Origin: Elusimicrobiota bacterium
GTDB lineage: Bacteria > Elusimicrobiota > Elusimicrobia > FEN-1173
DNA: 64,000 nucleotides
Direction of reading: 5' to 3'
Assembly (NCBI GenBank): GCA_016706425.1
Contig: JADJJR010000001.1
Location: 2,464,688 to 2,528,687 of the forward strand
The position numbers and the translations under genes are program-made. Of the stretch, positions 55,394 through 63,193 are shown in pieces. The notes beneath the pieces were generated by a model that searched no databases, had not been told where the DNA came from, and saw nothing but the letters and a program-made list of their open reading frames with translations. Within the stretch, counting starts at the first letter, position 1. Every line of letters begins with the position of its first letter.

Positions 55394-55423
55394 TTGGACC
55401 CCCGATCCCAGGAAGAGGTTACA
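55394..55423 (-). promoter_or_regulatory. ECF-type promoter of dps-lmo0937
   Basis: On the minus strand TGTAACC (55417-55423), 17 nt, GTCCAA (55394-55399). It matches five others in the next 8 kb in both boxes and in exact spacing. The inferred start near 55387 gives a 5' UTR of about 20 nt. Confidence 0.75.
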
Positions 55424-55584
55424 CTCGTTCGCTCACACTCATTAGCCGCTTTTTGCTGGGGCCGTGGGCCAGTGGCCCACCCTCGGCATTGGCGGCTCCT
55501 CGCCCCCACAGGCATTACTCAAACTGGGCGTCCGTTCAGCCCGGTCGAGATCGGGTTTTTCCTACCGGACACATTCGCGAGGCG

Positions 55585-55614
55585 TGTAACCCTGGGGGCC
55601 GTTCCGATGTCTTA
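55585..55614 (+). promoter_or_regulatory. ECF-type promoter of the 55657 outer-membrane gene
   Basis: TGTAACC (55585-55591), 17 nt, GTCTTA (55609-55614). It is divergent from the dps promoter 160 bp to the left. The start would be near 55621, about 36 nt before the ATG. Confidence 0.75.
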
Positions 55615-55656
55615 CGTGGCGAGGATCGGAAAATAAAACCCCAAGGAGATATTCTA

Positions 55657-56145
55657 ATGCGTTCGACATGGATTAAACGTTCGGCGTGGCTGGTTCTTGT
55701 TTTAGGGATAGCGGGGATAGGGAGGACCGCAAGTCCCCAACCCGGAGAAGCCAGGGATTTCGGGGTGGGCGTGATCCTCGGTGATCCAACAGGTCTTTCC
55801 GCCAAATATTGGTTGACGCACAAACGCGCTGTGGACATGGCCCTTGCCTGGGACCTGTCGGGGAGTGACGACCGGTTGGAGATCCATGCGGACCATCTCT
55901 GGCATTTCGATTTGGATATTTCACGAATGCAAGGCCGTCTGCCGCTCTATGTCGGCTTGGGGGGTCGCGTTCTCACCGGTCATGACGCGCGGGTGGGCGT
56001 TCGGGTCCCATTGGGGATCTCTTATATGTTCCCTCGGATCCCGATTGAGTTGTTCGGCGAAATCACGCCTTTGCTGGATTTCACGCCGGATACGGACACC
56101 AGCGTCAACGGGGGGGCGGGCATTCGTTTCTACTTTAAAGGATAA
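55657..56145 (+). CDS. predicted outer-membrane protein (small barrel)
   Basis: A 162-residue protein with AAGGAGAT before the ATG. A signal peptide (SAWLVLVLGIAGIGRTA) is followed by FGVGVILGDPTGLSAKYWL, MALAWDLSG, LYVGLGGRVLTG, VGVRVPLGISYMF, IELFGEITPLLDF and a last strand GAGIRFYFKG, all beta-barrel-like. No enzyme motif. It is transcribed from its own TGTAACC promoter and probably carries on into the lmo0937 remnant and the OmpA gene. Confidence 0.7.
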   Translation: MRSTWIKRSAWLVLVLGIAGIGRTASPQPGEARDFGVGVILGDPTGLSAKYWLTHKRAVDMALAWDLSGSDDRLEIHADHLWHFDLDISRMQGRLPLYVGLGGRVLTGHDARVGVRVPLGISYMFPRIPIELFGEITPLLDFTPDTDTSVNGGAGIRFYFKG

Positions 56146-56158
56146 AACAAGGGACCCC

Positions 56159-56316
56159 ATGTTCTGGACAATCGCCGTGGATTGGATGGTCTTATGGGGG
56201 CTCGGGCTGGCAGTTTCTTAGATGATAGGAGGGCTTATCCATCGCTTGTGGCGGCGGCGATCATTCTCGTTTTCGTTCGGGTCCATCAGGGCCGACCTGT
56301 CTTAAAAGGGTCGTAA
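56159..56316 (+). pseudogene. decayed lmo0937-family gene
   Basis: A frame starting MFWTIAVDWMVLWGLGLAVS stops early. The next frames give MIGGLIH and then SLVAAAIILVFVRVHQGRPVLKGS with a stop at 56314. Together they align with the intact copy at 54586 (VLVLVRLIQGRPIIKG), with a stop and small frameshifts in the TMGGFIH region. Its total length is within 2 nt of an intact gene, so decay looks recent, or the indels are sequence errors. Confidence 0.75.
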
Positions 56317-56342
56317 TTCTAAAGAAAAGAGAGGTGTATCGT

Positions 56343-57815
56343 ATGAAATCAACATGGTCAGCAATAGTTTTATCGGTTGTTATGATAAATCAGGGTGGGC
56401 TCAGAGCCGCTCCCCAGATTGCAAAACCGCTCTACCAAGTGACGGTGGTGCAAAGCGCGGCGAAAGCCATCAATTACCGGAACTTGGACGGGTCCGTTGA
56501 AATTGATTTCAAGGGCACCGTGCTTCTTCCGAGCGCGAATGGAATGGCGTCCGTTAAGAACAAGTCCGGGGTCACCAATATCAAGGCCGAATTCGAAAAT
56601 GTGTCCGCGCCAAGCCAGTTCGGAGCCGAATACTTAACTTACATCTTCTGGGGCATCTCCCCGGATGGAAAAGCCACCAACCTGGGGGAGTTGATCATCA
56701 AAGACGGAAAAGCGGAAATCGAAACCAAAACCCCGCTCCAGACCTTGGCCCTGATTGTGACGGCGGAACCTTACTTCGCCGTATCCCAACCAAGCAATGT
56801 GGTTGTTTTGGAGAACGCGATCAAGCCGGGAAACAAAGACAAGATCGAATTAGTTGACGCTAAATTCGAGCTTCTACCACGCGGAGACTACACCAAGAAC
56901 ATCGCCGCCACGGATCAGCCGATTCAGGCCATGGACAAGAAAACACCCTTCAACGTGTATCAGGCCCGGAATGCGGTGCGGATTGCCAGAGCCGCCGGAG
57001 CGGAAACCTACGCGGCGGATGGGTATAAAAACGCGGAACGATTGCTCGCTCTGTCCGAAACCAAAGCAGGCGGAAAAAAAGGCCGCTCCATGACGGCTCG
57101 CGAAGCCGTGCAAAGCGCCGAAGACAGCCGATCTTTAAGCGTCAAACGTCAAGCCGACGAAACGGTGACCAGCGCCATTGAGGAGGCGGCCACAGCCACC
57201 GTAGGCCAAATGAAGGCGGAAGAGGCTCAGTACAAAGCCGAACGGGCGAAAGGGATGTCTGATACCGAACGTTCCGCGGCCCTCGCTCTCGCGAGCCAGG
57301 CCGTGGCGTCTTCCAACGAGGCTCAAGCGGACGCCAAGGTGGCCCGTGCATCCGCCGCCCAAGCGGAAAGCGAAAAAGCCGTCTTGCGGGCTCAACTGCT
57401 AAACCAGTTAAACGCCATTCTCCAAACGCGCGATACAGCGCGGGGACTGATTGTGAACATGTCCGACACGCTCTTCCAAACAGGAAGCTCGACGCTCGCC
57501 TCACCTGCGCGCGAGAAGTTGGCCAAAATGGCAGGAATTGTCGCCTCGCATCCAGGCCTCACCCTCCAAGTGGAAGGTCATACCGATAGCGTGGGGAGCG
57601 ACGAATCCAATCAACGGTTATCGGAAAAAAGGGCTGAAGCCGTGAGAGAATATCTCGCGAATCAGGGCGTTCCCGGGAATTCCGTCACTTCCAAGGGGTT
57701 CGGAGAAACCATGCCTATCGCCTCGAACGACACCCCTCAAGGCCGTCAAAAAAACCGCCGGGTCGAAATGATCCTGAACGGTGCCCCCATCCAAACGGCG
57801 ACCACAACAAAATAA
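56343..57815 (+). CDS. OmpA-family protein with long helical region
   Basis: A 490-residue envelope protein. A signal peptide precedes an N-terminal beta-rich part (about 30-165). A long Ala/Glu/Lys-rich coiled segment follows (about 200-375), with DUF4398-like phrases such as NVYQARNAVRIARAAGAETYA. The C-terminal peptidoglycan-binding OmpA domain has GHTDSVGSDESNQRLSEKRA, TSKGFGETMPIASN and QKNRRVEMIL. AGAGG sits 8 nt before the chosen ATG; a GTG three codons earlier is in frame. It links the outer membrane to murein and is followed by a terminator. Confidence 0.88.
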   Translation: MKSTWSAIVLSVVMINQGGLRAAPQIAKPLYQVTVVQSAAKAINYRNLDGSVEIDFKGTVLLPSANGMASVKNKSGVTNIKAEFENVSAPSQFGAEYLTYIFWGISPDGKATNLGELIIKDGKAEIETKTPLQTLALIVTAEPYFAVSQPSNVVVLENAIKPGNKDKIELVDAKFELLPRGDYTKNIAATDQPIQAMDKKTPFNVYQARNAVRIARAAGAETYAADGYKNAERLLALSETKAGGKKGRSMTAREAVQSAEDSRSLSVKRQADETVTSAIEEAATATVGQMKAEEAQYKAERAKGMSDTERSAALALASQAVASSNEAQADAKVARASAAQAESEKAVLRAQLLNQLNAILQTRDTARGLIVNMSDTLFQTGSSTLASPAREKLAKMAGIVASHPGLTLQVEGHTDSVGSDESNQRLSEKRAEAVREYLANQGVPGNSVTSKGFGETMPIASNDTPQGRQKNRRVEMILNGAPIQTATTTK

Positions 57816-57832
57816 AACGCTCCCGTTCAATG

Positions 57833-57874
57833 AAAGAGCCGTGTCCAGAGTTCAATGGGCACGGCTCTTTTTGT
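57833..57874 (+). terminator. intrinsic terminator after the OmpA gene
   Basis: AAAGAGCCGTG and CACGGCTCTTT pair as a long stem, followed by TTT and a T-rich tail. It separates the OmpA unit from the next TGTAACC promoter. Confidence 0.85.
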
Positions 57875-57933
57875 TGGGGAAGGGATAGAAGGCACTCCAT
57901 TTTGTTTCGAAATAACGGGAAAACCCGGACAAA

Positions 57934-57963
57934 TGTAACCTTTGTCCCGGTGGGCCGGTCTAA
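57934..57963 (+). promoter_or_regulatory. ECF-type promoter of lmo0937-sigma unit
   Basis: TGTAACC (57934-57940), 17 nt, GTCTAA (57958-57963). The start would be near 57969, about 14 nt before the lmo0937 ATG. The ECF sigma gene is 62 nt beyond that small gene, so the sigma factor may drive its own synthesis. Confidence 0.75.
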
Positions 57964-57982
57964 GCAACAAACGGGAGGGATT

Positions 57983-58129
57983 ATGCTTGAGGTCATGGCG
58001 GTTGTTTTGCTGATTTTGTGGATACTGGGCCTGGTGAGCGCGCACACCATGGGCGGGTTCATTCACCTTCTCTTAATTTTGGCGGTGATCGTTGTGGGGG
58101 TACGTTTTTTTCAGAAGAAACGCGCTTGA
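57983..58129 (+). CDS. lmo0937-family small membrane protein
   Basis: A 48-residue protein, MLEVMAVVLLILWILGLVS, then HTMGGFIHLLLILAVIVVG and FFQKKRA, the same two-helix pattern as the copy at 54586. GGGAGGG lies just before the ATG, which decides the start over a longer frame. It is the first gene after an ECF-type promoter and directly upstream of the sigma factor. Confidence 0.85.
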   Translation: MLEVMAVVLLILWILGLVSAHTMGGFIHLLLILAVIVVGVRFFQKKRA

Positions 58130-58191
58130 CTCAATAGGTTTCGGCATCCTTATTTATATAAGATGGATTAGAAAACCGACAGGAGTTGTTT

Positions 58192-58812
58192 TTGGCCATT
58201 GCTGACGACGCGTCCCTCCCCGACGAAGAACTGATCGCCGCCATCCGTGCGGGTGACCGGGAGGCGTTTGCCGTGCTGGTCAACAAACACCGTCCACCGC
58301 TGTTGGAAATGGCGTGTCGTATTCTCGGTCAGAAGGAAGAAGCCGAGGACGTTCTGCAGGAGGTCTTCATGAGCGTCCACACCCACCTGCAGAGTTTCCG
58401 TGGCGAGGCCAAACTCTCCACCTGGCTTTACACCATTGCGCTGAACCGGGTCCGCAACCAAATCCGACGGCGAGGGAAACGGCAAATGGTTTTCCTGGAC
58501 GCCGGGTCGGAGGAAGGGGCCAACCGCCGGGAACTTCCGGAGAGAGGGCACGCCCTGGATGAAATCGTGGCTCAAGGGAGGGATTCCGAGAAGCTCCGGT
58601 CCGCCGTGGAAGAACTCCCCGAAACCTTTCGCTCGATATTCATTCTTCACTATTACCAACACTTCCCGCTAAAAGAGATCGCCAAACGGCTCGAAAAGCC
58701 CCTGGGGACGATCAAGGTCTACCTCCACCGAGGGCGCAAACACGTTTACGCCGCTTTCGTGCGCCCCCCCTCAGTGGTCGCCCCGCTTTCCGAGCCCGGG
58801 AGGTTTCCTTGA
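58192..58812 (+). CDS. ECF-type RNA polymerase sigma factor
   Basis: A 206-residue sigma70-family group IV factor. Region 2 spans about 15-85 (LGQKEEAEDVLQEVFMSVH, GEAKLSTWLYTIALNRVRNQ). Region 4 is near 140-195 (ELPETFRSIFILHYYQHFPLKEIAKRL, shown partly; then GTIKVYLHRGRKHV). No region 3 is present. The start is a TTG with AGGAG 6 nt before it; another TTG two codons upstream is too close to the SD. No anti-sigma gene is adjacent. It is the best candidate to read the six TGTAACC promoters. Confidence 0.92.
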   Translation: MAIADDASLPDEELIAAIRAGDREAFAVLVNKHRPPLLEMACRILGQKEEAEDVLQEVFMSVHTHLQSFRGEAKLSTWLYTIALNRVRNQIRRRGKRQMVFLDAGSEEGANRRELPERGHALDEIVAQGRDSEKLRSAVEELPETFRSIFILHYYQHFPLKEIAKRLEKPLGTIKVYLHRGRKHVYAAFVRPPSVVAPLSEPGRFP

Positions 58813-58820
58813 GAACCCGT

Positions 58821-58850
58821 TGTAACCTTCCGATTGAAAAGCGTGTCTCA
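58821..58850 (+). promoter_or_regulatory. ECF-type promoter before the 58876 small gene and sensor kinase
   Basis: TGTAACC (58821-58827), 17 nt, GTCTCA (58845-58850), starting 8 nt after the sigma-factor stop. The start would be near 58856, 20 nt before the small-gene ATG. Confidence 0.75.
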
Positions 58851-58875
58851 TTGGGTGACGGAAAAGGAGAACGCC

Positions 58876-59043
58876 ATGGGTGGACGGCAGACGAACCAAT
58901 GGATTGTTGGGATCTTGTTGACCTACATGGCGGCGTTCCTGCCTTTTTGGCCTTACAGTCACTCGGGGGACTACAACATCAGTGGAAAAATCGCCGTCAT
59001 CCTTTCCGTTTTTATCGTTTTGAAGATAACGAAATACCTCTGA
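58876..59043 (+). CDS. small two-helix membrane protein (55 aa)
   Basis: MGGRQTNQWIVGILLTYMAAFLPFW then GKIAVILSVFIVLKITKYL: two TM helices and a short polar turn. GGAGAACGCC precedes the ATG. I do not recognise a family. It lacks the His-Cys zinc motif of ZAS anti-sigma factors. Its position between sigma factor and sensor kinase, right after a TGTAACC promoter, makes it a candidate regulatory or stress membrane peptide. Confidence 0.65.
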   Translation: MGGRQTNQWIVGILLTYMAAFLPFWPYSHSGDYNISGKIAVILSVFIVLKITKYL

Positions 59044-59065
59044 TGGCTCTTTTTTCAATGGGGGA

Positions 59066-60588
59066 GTGGTGAGCGCCCCCCCTTTGAACAGAAGAGCCTC
59101 CGGTGACGCCGCCCGTTGGCGTCAGCGCCAATGGGTGGGGGACGCCCTGGGAGGCCTCGTCCTTTTGTCGATCCTTGTCAACGGGGTCTTTGTCTTCGCC
59201 TCCCTGCACAGAACGCCCCTGTCCGTTTTCCTTGGCGGCAGGGATACCGCTCATTTCGTTTTTATCCTGGGACTCATACTCCTGGGGTTCATTGTCTTGT
59301 GGCGGTTGGGGCCTCGGCATTTCCCCCTTCGCTTCCTGGCGGGTTCTTCGGTCCGGGCGGTGGTCCTTCGCCAATTCCTCCCGGTCGCCGCCGCGGCGGT
59401 GCTGGTCTTTGATGTTCTGAACGTGGCCTCCAATGGCAACGAGAAACTGACTTTCTCCTCATTTTTCGTTCTCCTTCTGTCCCTCGTTTCAATCGTTTAC
59501 CTTTCGTTTCGAAGCTCCGTGGTGATCGGCCGTCGCATCGAGACCTCTCTAAAGGAAAGCGAGGATCGATACACCGTCCTCGTCAACAGCCTGAAGGACC
59601 ACGCGGTATTGCTCTTAGACCCGGTCGGCCACATCATCACCTGGAACGCGGGCGCCGAACACATTTTCGGGTTCTCGGCGGAAGAAGTGATGGGCGATCT
59701 CGTTTCGCGCTTTTCCCCGGGGGGGGAGCGGGAAGGCGGGAAGATGGAAAACACCTTTCGAAAGGCGACGATCCAAAGCTTTTTTGAAGAGGAGGGTTGG
59801 CGGGGGCGAAAAGACGGTTCCCTTTTCTGGGCGGAAATCGTGACGACCCCGTTCACAAACGAAAAGAATGTCGTATTGGGTTTCTCCCAGGTCCTCCGGG
59901 ATATTACACGCCGAAAACAAACACAGGACGCCCTGACCGCGTCTCTTCGGGAAAAAGAGGCCTTGCTAAAAGAAATCCACCACCGCGTTAAAAACAATCT
60001 CCAGATGATCTCCAGTCTCCTTCGCCTCCAGTCGGAGAACATTCAAGACCCGGCCCTCCTGGCCATTTTCTTGGAAAGCCAAAACCGGGTGCGCTCCATG
60101 GCCATTATTCACGAATGCCTCTACCAATCACCGGACCTGGCCCGCATGGACTTTTCGGATTACGTGCTCAAACTGACCGACAATCTGCTCCGAACCTACA
60201 GCGTTCAAATGGACAAAATCAAGCTGAGGCTCGACGTGGCCAAGGTTCCCTGAGCCTGGACATCGCCATCCCCTGCGGTCTCATCGTGACGGAGTTGGTA
60301 TCGAACGCCTTGAAATACGCCTATCCCGGAGGGCGGGAGGGAACCATCTTCGTTCAATTCCGGTCATTGTCGGGAAATGGGTTCGAACTCACCATCGCTG
60401 ACGATGGGGTGGGGTTGGACCATGCCATTGATTTCGAATCCACCGAATCCTTGGGTCTCCGGTTGGTTCACATTTTGACGGAGCAGTTGCGGGGGCGGAT
60501 CTCCGTTCAGAACATGGGGGGCGCGCGGTTTACCATCACTTTTAAAGATCCTGCGAAACGGTCGCCAACAGAGGGAGGAGAGTTATGA
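59066..60588 (+). pseudogene. HisKA_2-type sensor histidine kinase, frameshifted
   Basis: A membrane sensor kinase read in two frames. Residues 1-150 hold four hydrophobic segments. A PAS domain follows (LLLDPVGHIITWNAGAEHIFGFS), then the HisKA_2 box EIHHRVKNNLQMISSLLRLQ (phospho-His about 300). The frame stops at 60253 after DVAKVP. The next frame continues LSLDIAIPCGLIVTELVSNALKYAYP and the ATPase motifs DDGVGLD and LGLRLVHILTEQL to 60588. One C missing from GTTCCC at about 60249 explains it. Repaired length is about 507 residues. The start is GTG. Confidence 0.88.
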
Positions 60589-61307
60589 AAGGGACAAAGA
60601 TTTTAATCGTGGAAGACGAGCGCATCGTGGCGGAAGACCTGAAAAGATTTTTAACAAAAATGGGTTACGTCGTCACCGGTATCGCGGCCAGCGGGGAGGA
60701 AACCATTCGAAACGTGGAGCTTCAGCGGCCCGACCTCGTTTTGATGGACATTCGGATCCAAGGTCCCCAGGACGGAATCGAAGTGGCGGAGCGCCTCTAC
60801 GCGGAGTACAACCTGCCCGTGAGTTTCCTCACCGCCTACGCGGATAGCGCCACTTTGGACCGGGCAAAAGTAACGATGCCGTTCGGTTACATCCTGAAAC
60901 CCTTTGAAACGCAGTCCTTGCAAGCGGTGATCGAGTTGGCCCTCCATCGCCACATGATGGAAAAGGTGGTCGGTGAAATGGACGGCTGGCACGCCCGCGC
61001 GCTCCAAAACCTTCCGGGCTCCCTGATCGCCACGGACCGACTTGGCCGGATCGTATTTTTGAACAAAGCGACCGAACAACTTTCGGGCTGGACGCCAGAC
61101 GCCCTGCTTGTAAAGCCATTGTCCAGCGTTCTCTCCCGAGCGAATAGTGAACCTCTGGTCCCGCCCGTCACTGAATCCGGTTCGGAGTGTCCCGGCCTTT
61201 TAAAGACAAAAGCCGGAATATCCCTTCCCGTCCTCTTTACCCAATCCCCCCTTTTCGGCGAAGATGGCGCGCCGGATGGTTACTTGATTCTCATCAAACC
61301 CTCATAA
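60585..61307 (+). CDS. response regulator, REC plus PAS-like domain
   Basis: A 240-residue regulator. The receiver domain (1-125) has ILIVEDERIVAEDL, phospho-Asp in VLMDIRIQG (about 53), FLTAYAD and GYILKPFE. This is the subtype that pairs with HisKA_2/HWE kinases. Residues 140-235 look like a PAS domain (NLPGSLIATDRLGRIVFLNKATEQLSGW, shown partly) with no DNA-binding part, so it likely acts by protein contact. The ATG overlaps the kinase stop (ATGA). Confidence 0.88.
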   Translation: MKGTKILIVEDERIVAEDLKRFLTKMGYVVTGIAASGEETIRNVELQRPDLVLMDIRIQGPQDGIEVAERLYAEYNLPVSFLTAYADSATLDRAKVTMPFGYILKPFETQSLQAVIELALHRHMMEKVVGEMDGWHARALQNLPGSLIATDRLGRIVFLNKATEQLSGWTPDALLVKPLSSVLSRANSEPLVPPVTESGSECPGLLKTKAGISLPVLFTQSPLFGEDGAPDGYLILIKPS

Positions 61308-61390
61308 TTTCAGCCGGACCCGTTACCTCCTTCCCCCGCGAAGAGCCCAATCGGACGTAGGCATTTTGAGCTTCGACAGGGGAGGGTCTC

Positions 61391-61606
61391 ATGAACAAGG
61401 CCTTGTCCATTGCATTCCTCGTGGTCGGAGTTGTTTTTGTGGTGTAGGGGACCCGTGCGTCCGAATCCTTTGGGTCCGATCCATCTCGCTTCTTTACCCG
61501 CTCCCCAACGGACAAAACGGTCTGGCTTCTGATTGGCGGGGCGATTTGCTCCGTGGTGGGGATTTCAGGTTTTGTTGGCAGATCAAAAGAGGGAGCTGGC
61601 ATGTAA
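61391..61606 (+). pseudogene. DUF3185-family gene with in-frame stop
   Basis: From the ATG after GGAGGG, 72 codons are in one frame. The product is MNKALSIAFLVVGVVFVV, a TAG at codon 19 (61445-61447), then GTRASESFGSDPSRFFTRSPTDKTVWLLIGG and VVGISGFVGRSKEGAGM (second TM). This is the DUF3185 two-helix membrane family. Only the single stop spoils it. The natural stop TAA overlaps the next TGTAACC promoter. It is a pseudogene or carries one sequence error. Confidence 0.75.
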
Positions 61607-61631
61607 CCTTCTTCCCCTGAAGAACGTCCCA
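61602..61631 (+). promoter_or_regulatory. ECF-type promoter of the DUF883-like gene
   Basis: TGTAACC (61602-61608), 17 nt, GTCCCA (61626-61631). The start would be near 61637, 33 nt before the ATG at 61670. Confidence 0.7.
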
Positions 61632-61669
61632 TGGAAGTAGGGATTTTTAGAAACTTAAGGAGTCCAAAG

Positions 61670-62005
61670 ATGGAACGAAATGCAGACGTAAAAGAATCGA
61701 TTGAAACGTTGGGGGAAGACCTGCGCGCCCGTGTTTCCCGCAACGCGGAACCGATGAAGCAAGAGTTCAAACAAAACCTGGACAGCGCCGTTGCCTGGAT
61801 GAAAAAGTATCCGGCTCTTTCCTTCGGTCTCGGCGTCGTTGCGGGCGCGGCCGTCGGTGCGGCGGCGACTCGCCTTCTGACTCCAACCCAAAGCAACGCT
61901 GAGAGAAAGGTGCGCCATTGGGTCCATAACGCGCAAGGCAGTTGGGACGAACTTCGCCAGGCCCTCTCGAGCATAAAAAGCTCTGTCAGCCGTTTGAGCA
62001 ATTAA
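61670..62005 (+). CDS. DUF883/ElaB-like membrane-anchored stress protein
   Basis: A 111-residue protein preceded by AAGGAG (61658-61663), which decides the start. An amphipathic, charged N-terminus (KESIETLGEDLRARVS, KQEFKQNLDSAVAWM) leads to one TM helix, YPALSFGLGVVAGAAVGAAA, then a polar tail. ElaB/YqjD proteins of this type bind ribosomes at the membrane in stationary phase; that role here is inferred from family likeness. Transcribed from a TGTAACC promoter. Confidence 0.7.
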   Translation: MERNADVKESIETLGEDLRARVSRNAEPMKQEFKQNLDSAVAWMKKYPALSFGLGVVAGAAVGAAATRLLTPTQSNAERKVRHWVHNAQGSWDELRQALSSIKSSVSRLSN

Positions 62006-62108
62006 CTCGGCGGTTTCCCTGCGGCTCGATTCCGCGGCGTCTGACAAGTCCAAACGTTGGACAAAAGATGCCTCGGAGTCGGGTTTTATTTATTTGGAGG
62101 TGACATCC

Positions 62109-63029
62109 ATGGTTTCGTTATTAAGGAGAGGATTCTCCTTGACCAGCAAAAAGAGTCACGCTTTCGCAGTCGGACGGGTCTTTGTTATCGGTTTTTGGTT
62201 AATGCGGACCATCGCCGTTGGCGTCTCCGTCCAGGCCGACATGGTCCCGGACGTGGAGGTTTCTAAATCCGGAGGCGGTCTCCGGTTTTTTCCTTCCAAC
62301 GACGTGTTCCGTCCTTTGCTGGCGGACCCAAAAGAACGGCAATTCTTTATGAGCCTCCTGAGTTTTAAAACACCCACCCAATCTTTTACGGCGTGGTCTG
62401 TTGGTTTCGGCGAAAGTTTGGGTTTGGTTCGGTGGGACGGCGAATCATTCCAAGCCCAACTGGGTTTCTTGGCCGGCGTGTTTTCCCAATTCAACTGGAG
62501 CACTCCTTCCAAGGACCTTATCAATACGGATTTCACCTTCGGATTGGCGGCCACTCATCGATGGCACAAATTTACGGGGCGCTTGCAGTATTACCATCAA
62601 AGCTCCCATTTGGGGGATGAACTTCTTCTGAACAACCCCATCCCGCGTTTGAATTACAGCTACGAAGCCATCGAAGAAGTCTTCGCCTTGGAAAATCCTC
62701 TTTTCCGGATTTTCGTGGGCGGGGAATATATGACGTCCCGGGACCCCAGCGATTTAAAACCGTGGAACATTCACTCAGGCGCTGAATTGCGCGGGGGAGA
62801 TTCCCCCGCGTTCTTTCGACCCGTGGCCGGCCTGGACGTCATGTGGAAACAACAGTATTCGACGGAATACAATTTCAGCGTCAAAGCCGGCCTTGAGATA
62901 GGAAAACCCGCCATGCGGGACCGCCATATTCGTCTCTTGGCGGAGTTTTACGACGGGTATTCCCCCTACGGGCAATTCTTTAATGAAAAAATCCGCTATT
63001 GGGGCGCTGGCGTTTATGTTGGATTCTAA
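62109..63029 (+). CDS. DUF1207-type outer-membrane protein
   Basis: A 306-residue protein with GGAGGTG 9 nt before the ATG. After a signal-anchor (RVFVIGFWLMRTIAVGVSVQA) comes the family pattern FPSNDVFRPLLADPKERQFF, then FGESLGLVRWDGESFQAQLG and YYHQSSHLGDELLL. The C-terminal strand ends in YWGAGVYVGF. It is a predicted barrel of unknown function. No own TGTAACC motif lies at correct spacing, so it probably reads through from the DUF883-like gene 103 nt upstream. Confidence 0.75.
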   Translation: MVSLLRRGFSLTSKKSHAFAVGRVFVIGFWLMRTIAVGVSVQADMVPDVEVSKSGGGLRFFPSNDVFRPLLADPKERQFFMSLLSFKTPTQSFTAWSVGFGESLGLVRWDGESFQAQLGFLAGVFSQFNWSTPSKDLINTDFTFGLAATHRWHKFTGRLQYYHQSSHLGDELLLNNPIPRLNYSYEAIEEVFALENPLFRIFVGGEYMTSRDPSDLKPWNIHSGAELRGGDSPAFFRPVAGLDVMWKQQYSTEYNFSVKAGLEIGKPAMRDRHIRLLAEFYDGYSPYGQFFNEKIRYWGAGVYVGF

Positions 63030-63053
63030 CCCCGTTCATGCGTGTCGGTTTCG

Positions 63054-63083
63054 TGTAACCATCGGGCCCGACGTCGTGTCTTA
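63054..63083 (+). promoter_or_regulatory. ECF-type promoter of the 63194 outer-membrane gene
   Basis: TGTAACC (63054-63060), 17 nt, GTCTTA (63078-63083). The start would be near 63089, leaving a 5' UTR of about 105 nt. Confidence 0.75.
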
Positions 63084-63193
63084 TCCTTTGTGAAAAGTCC
63101 ATCAACTATTAATTGATGGCCGCGGTTTTGGTCAATTTGCAACCCGAAACCTACGACGAGCATTAAGTTCTAAAAATTAAAAGGAGTCTCACC

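Noticed and set aside
56301..56306. GTCTTA before the OmpA gene as a seventh ECF promoter
   Set aside because: The bases 17 nt upstream do not resemble TGTAACC, and the site falls inside the decayed lmo0937 frame.
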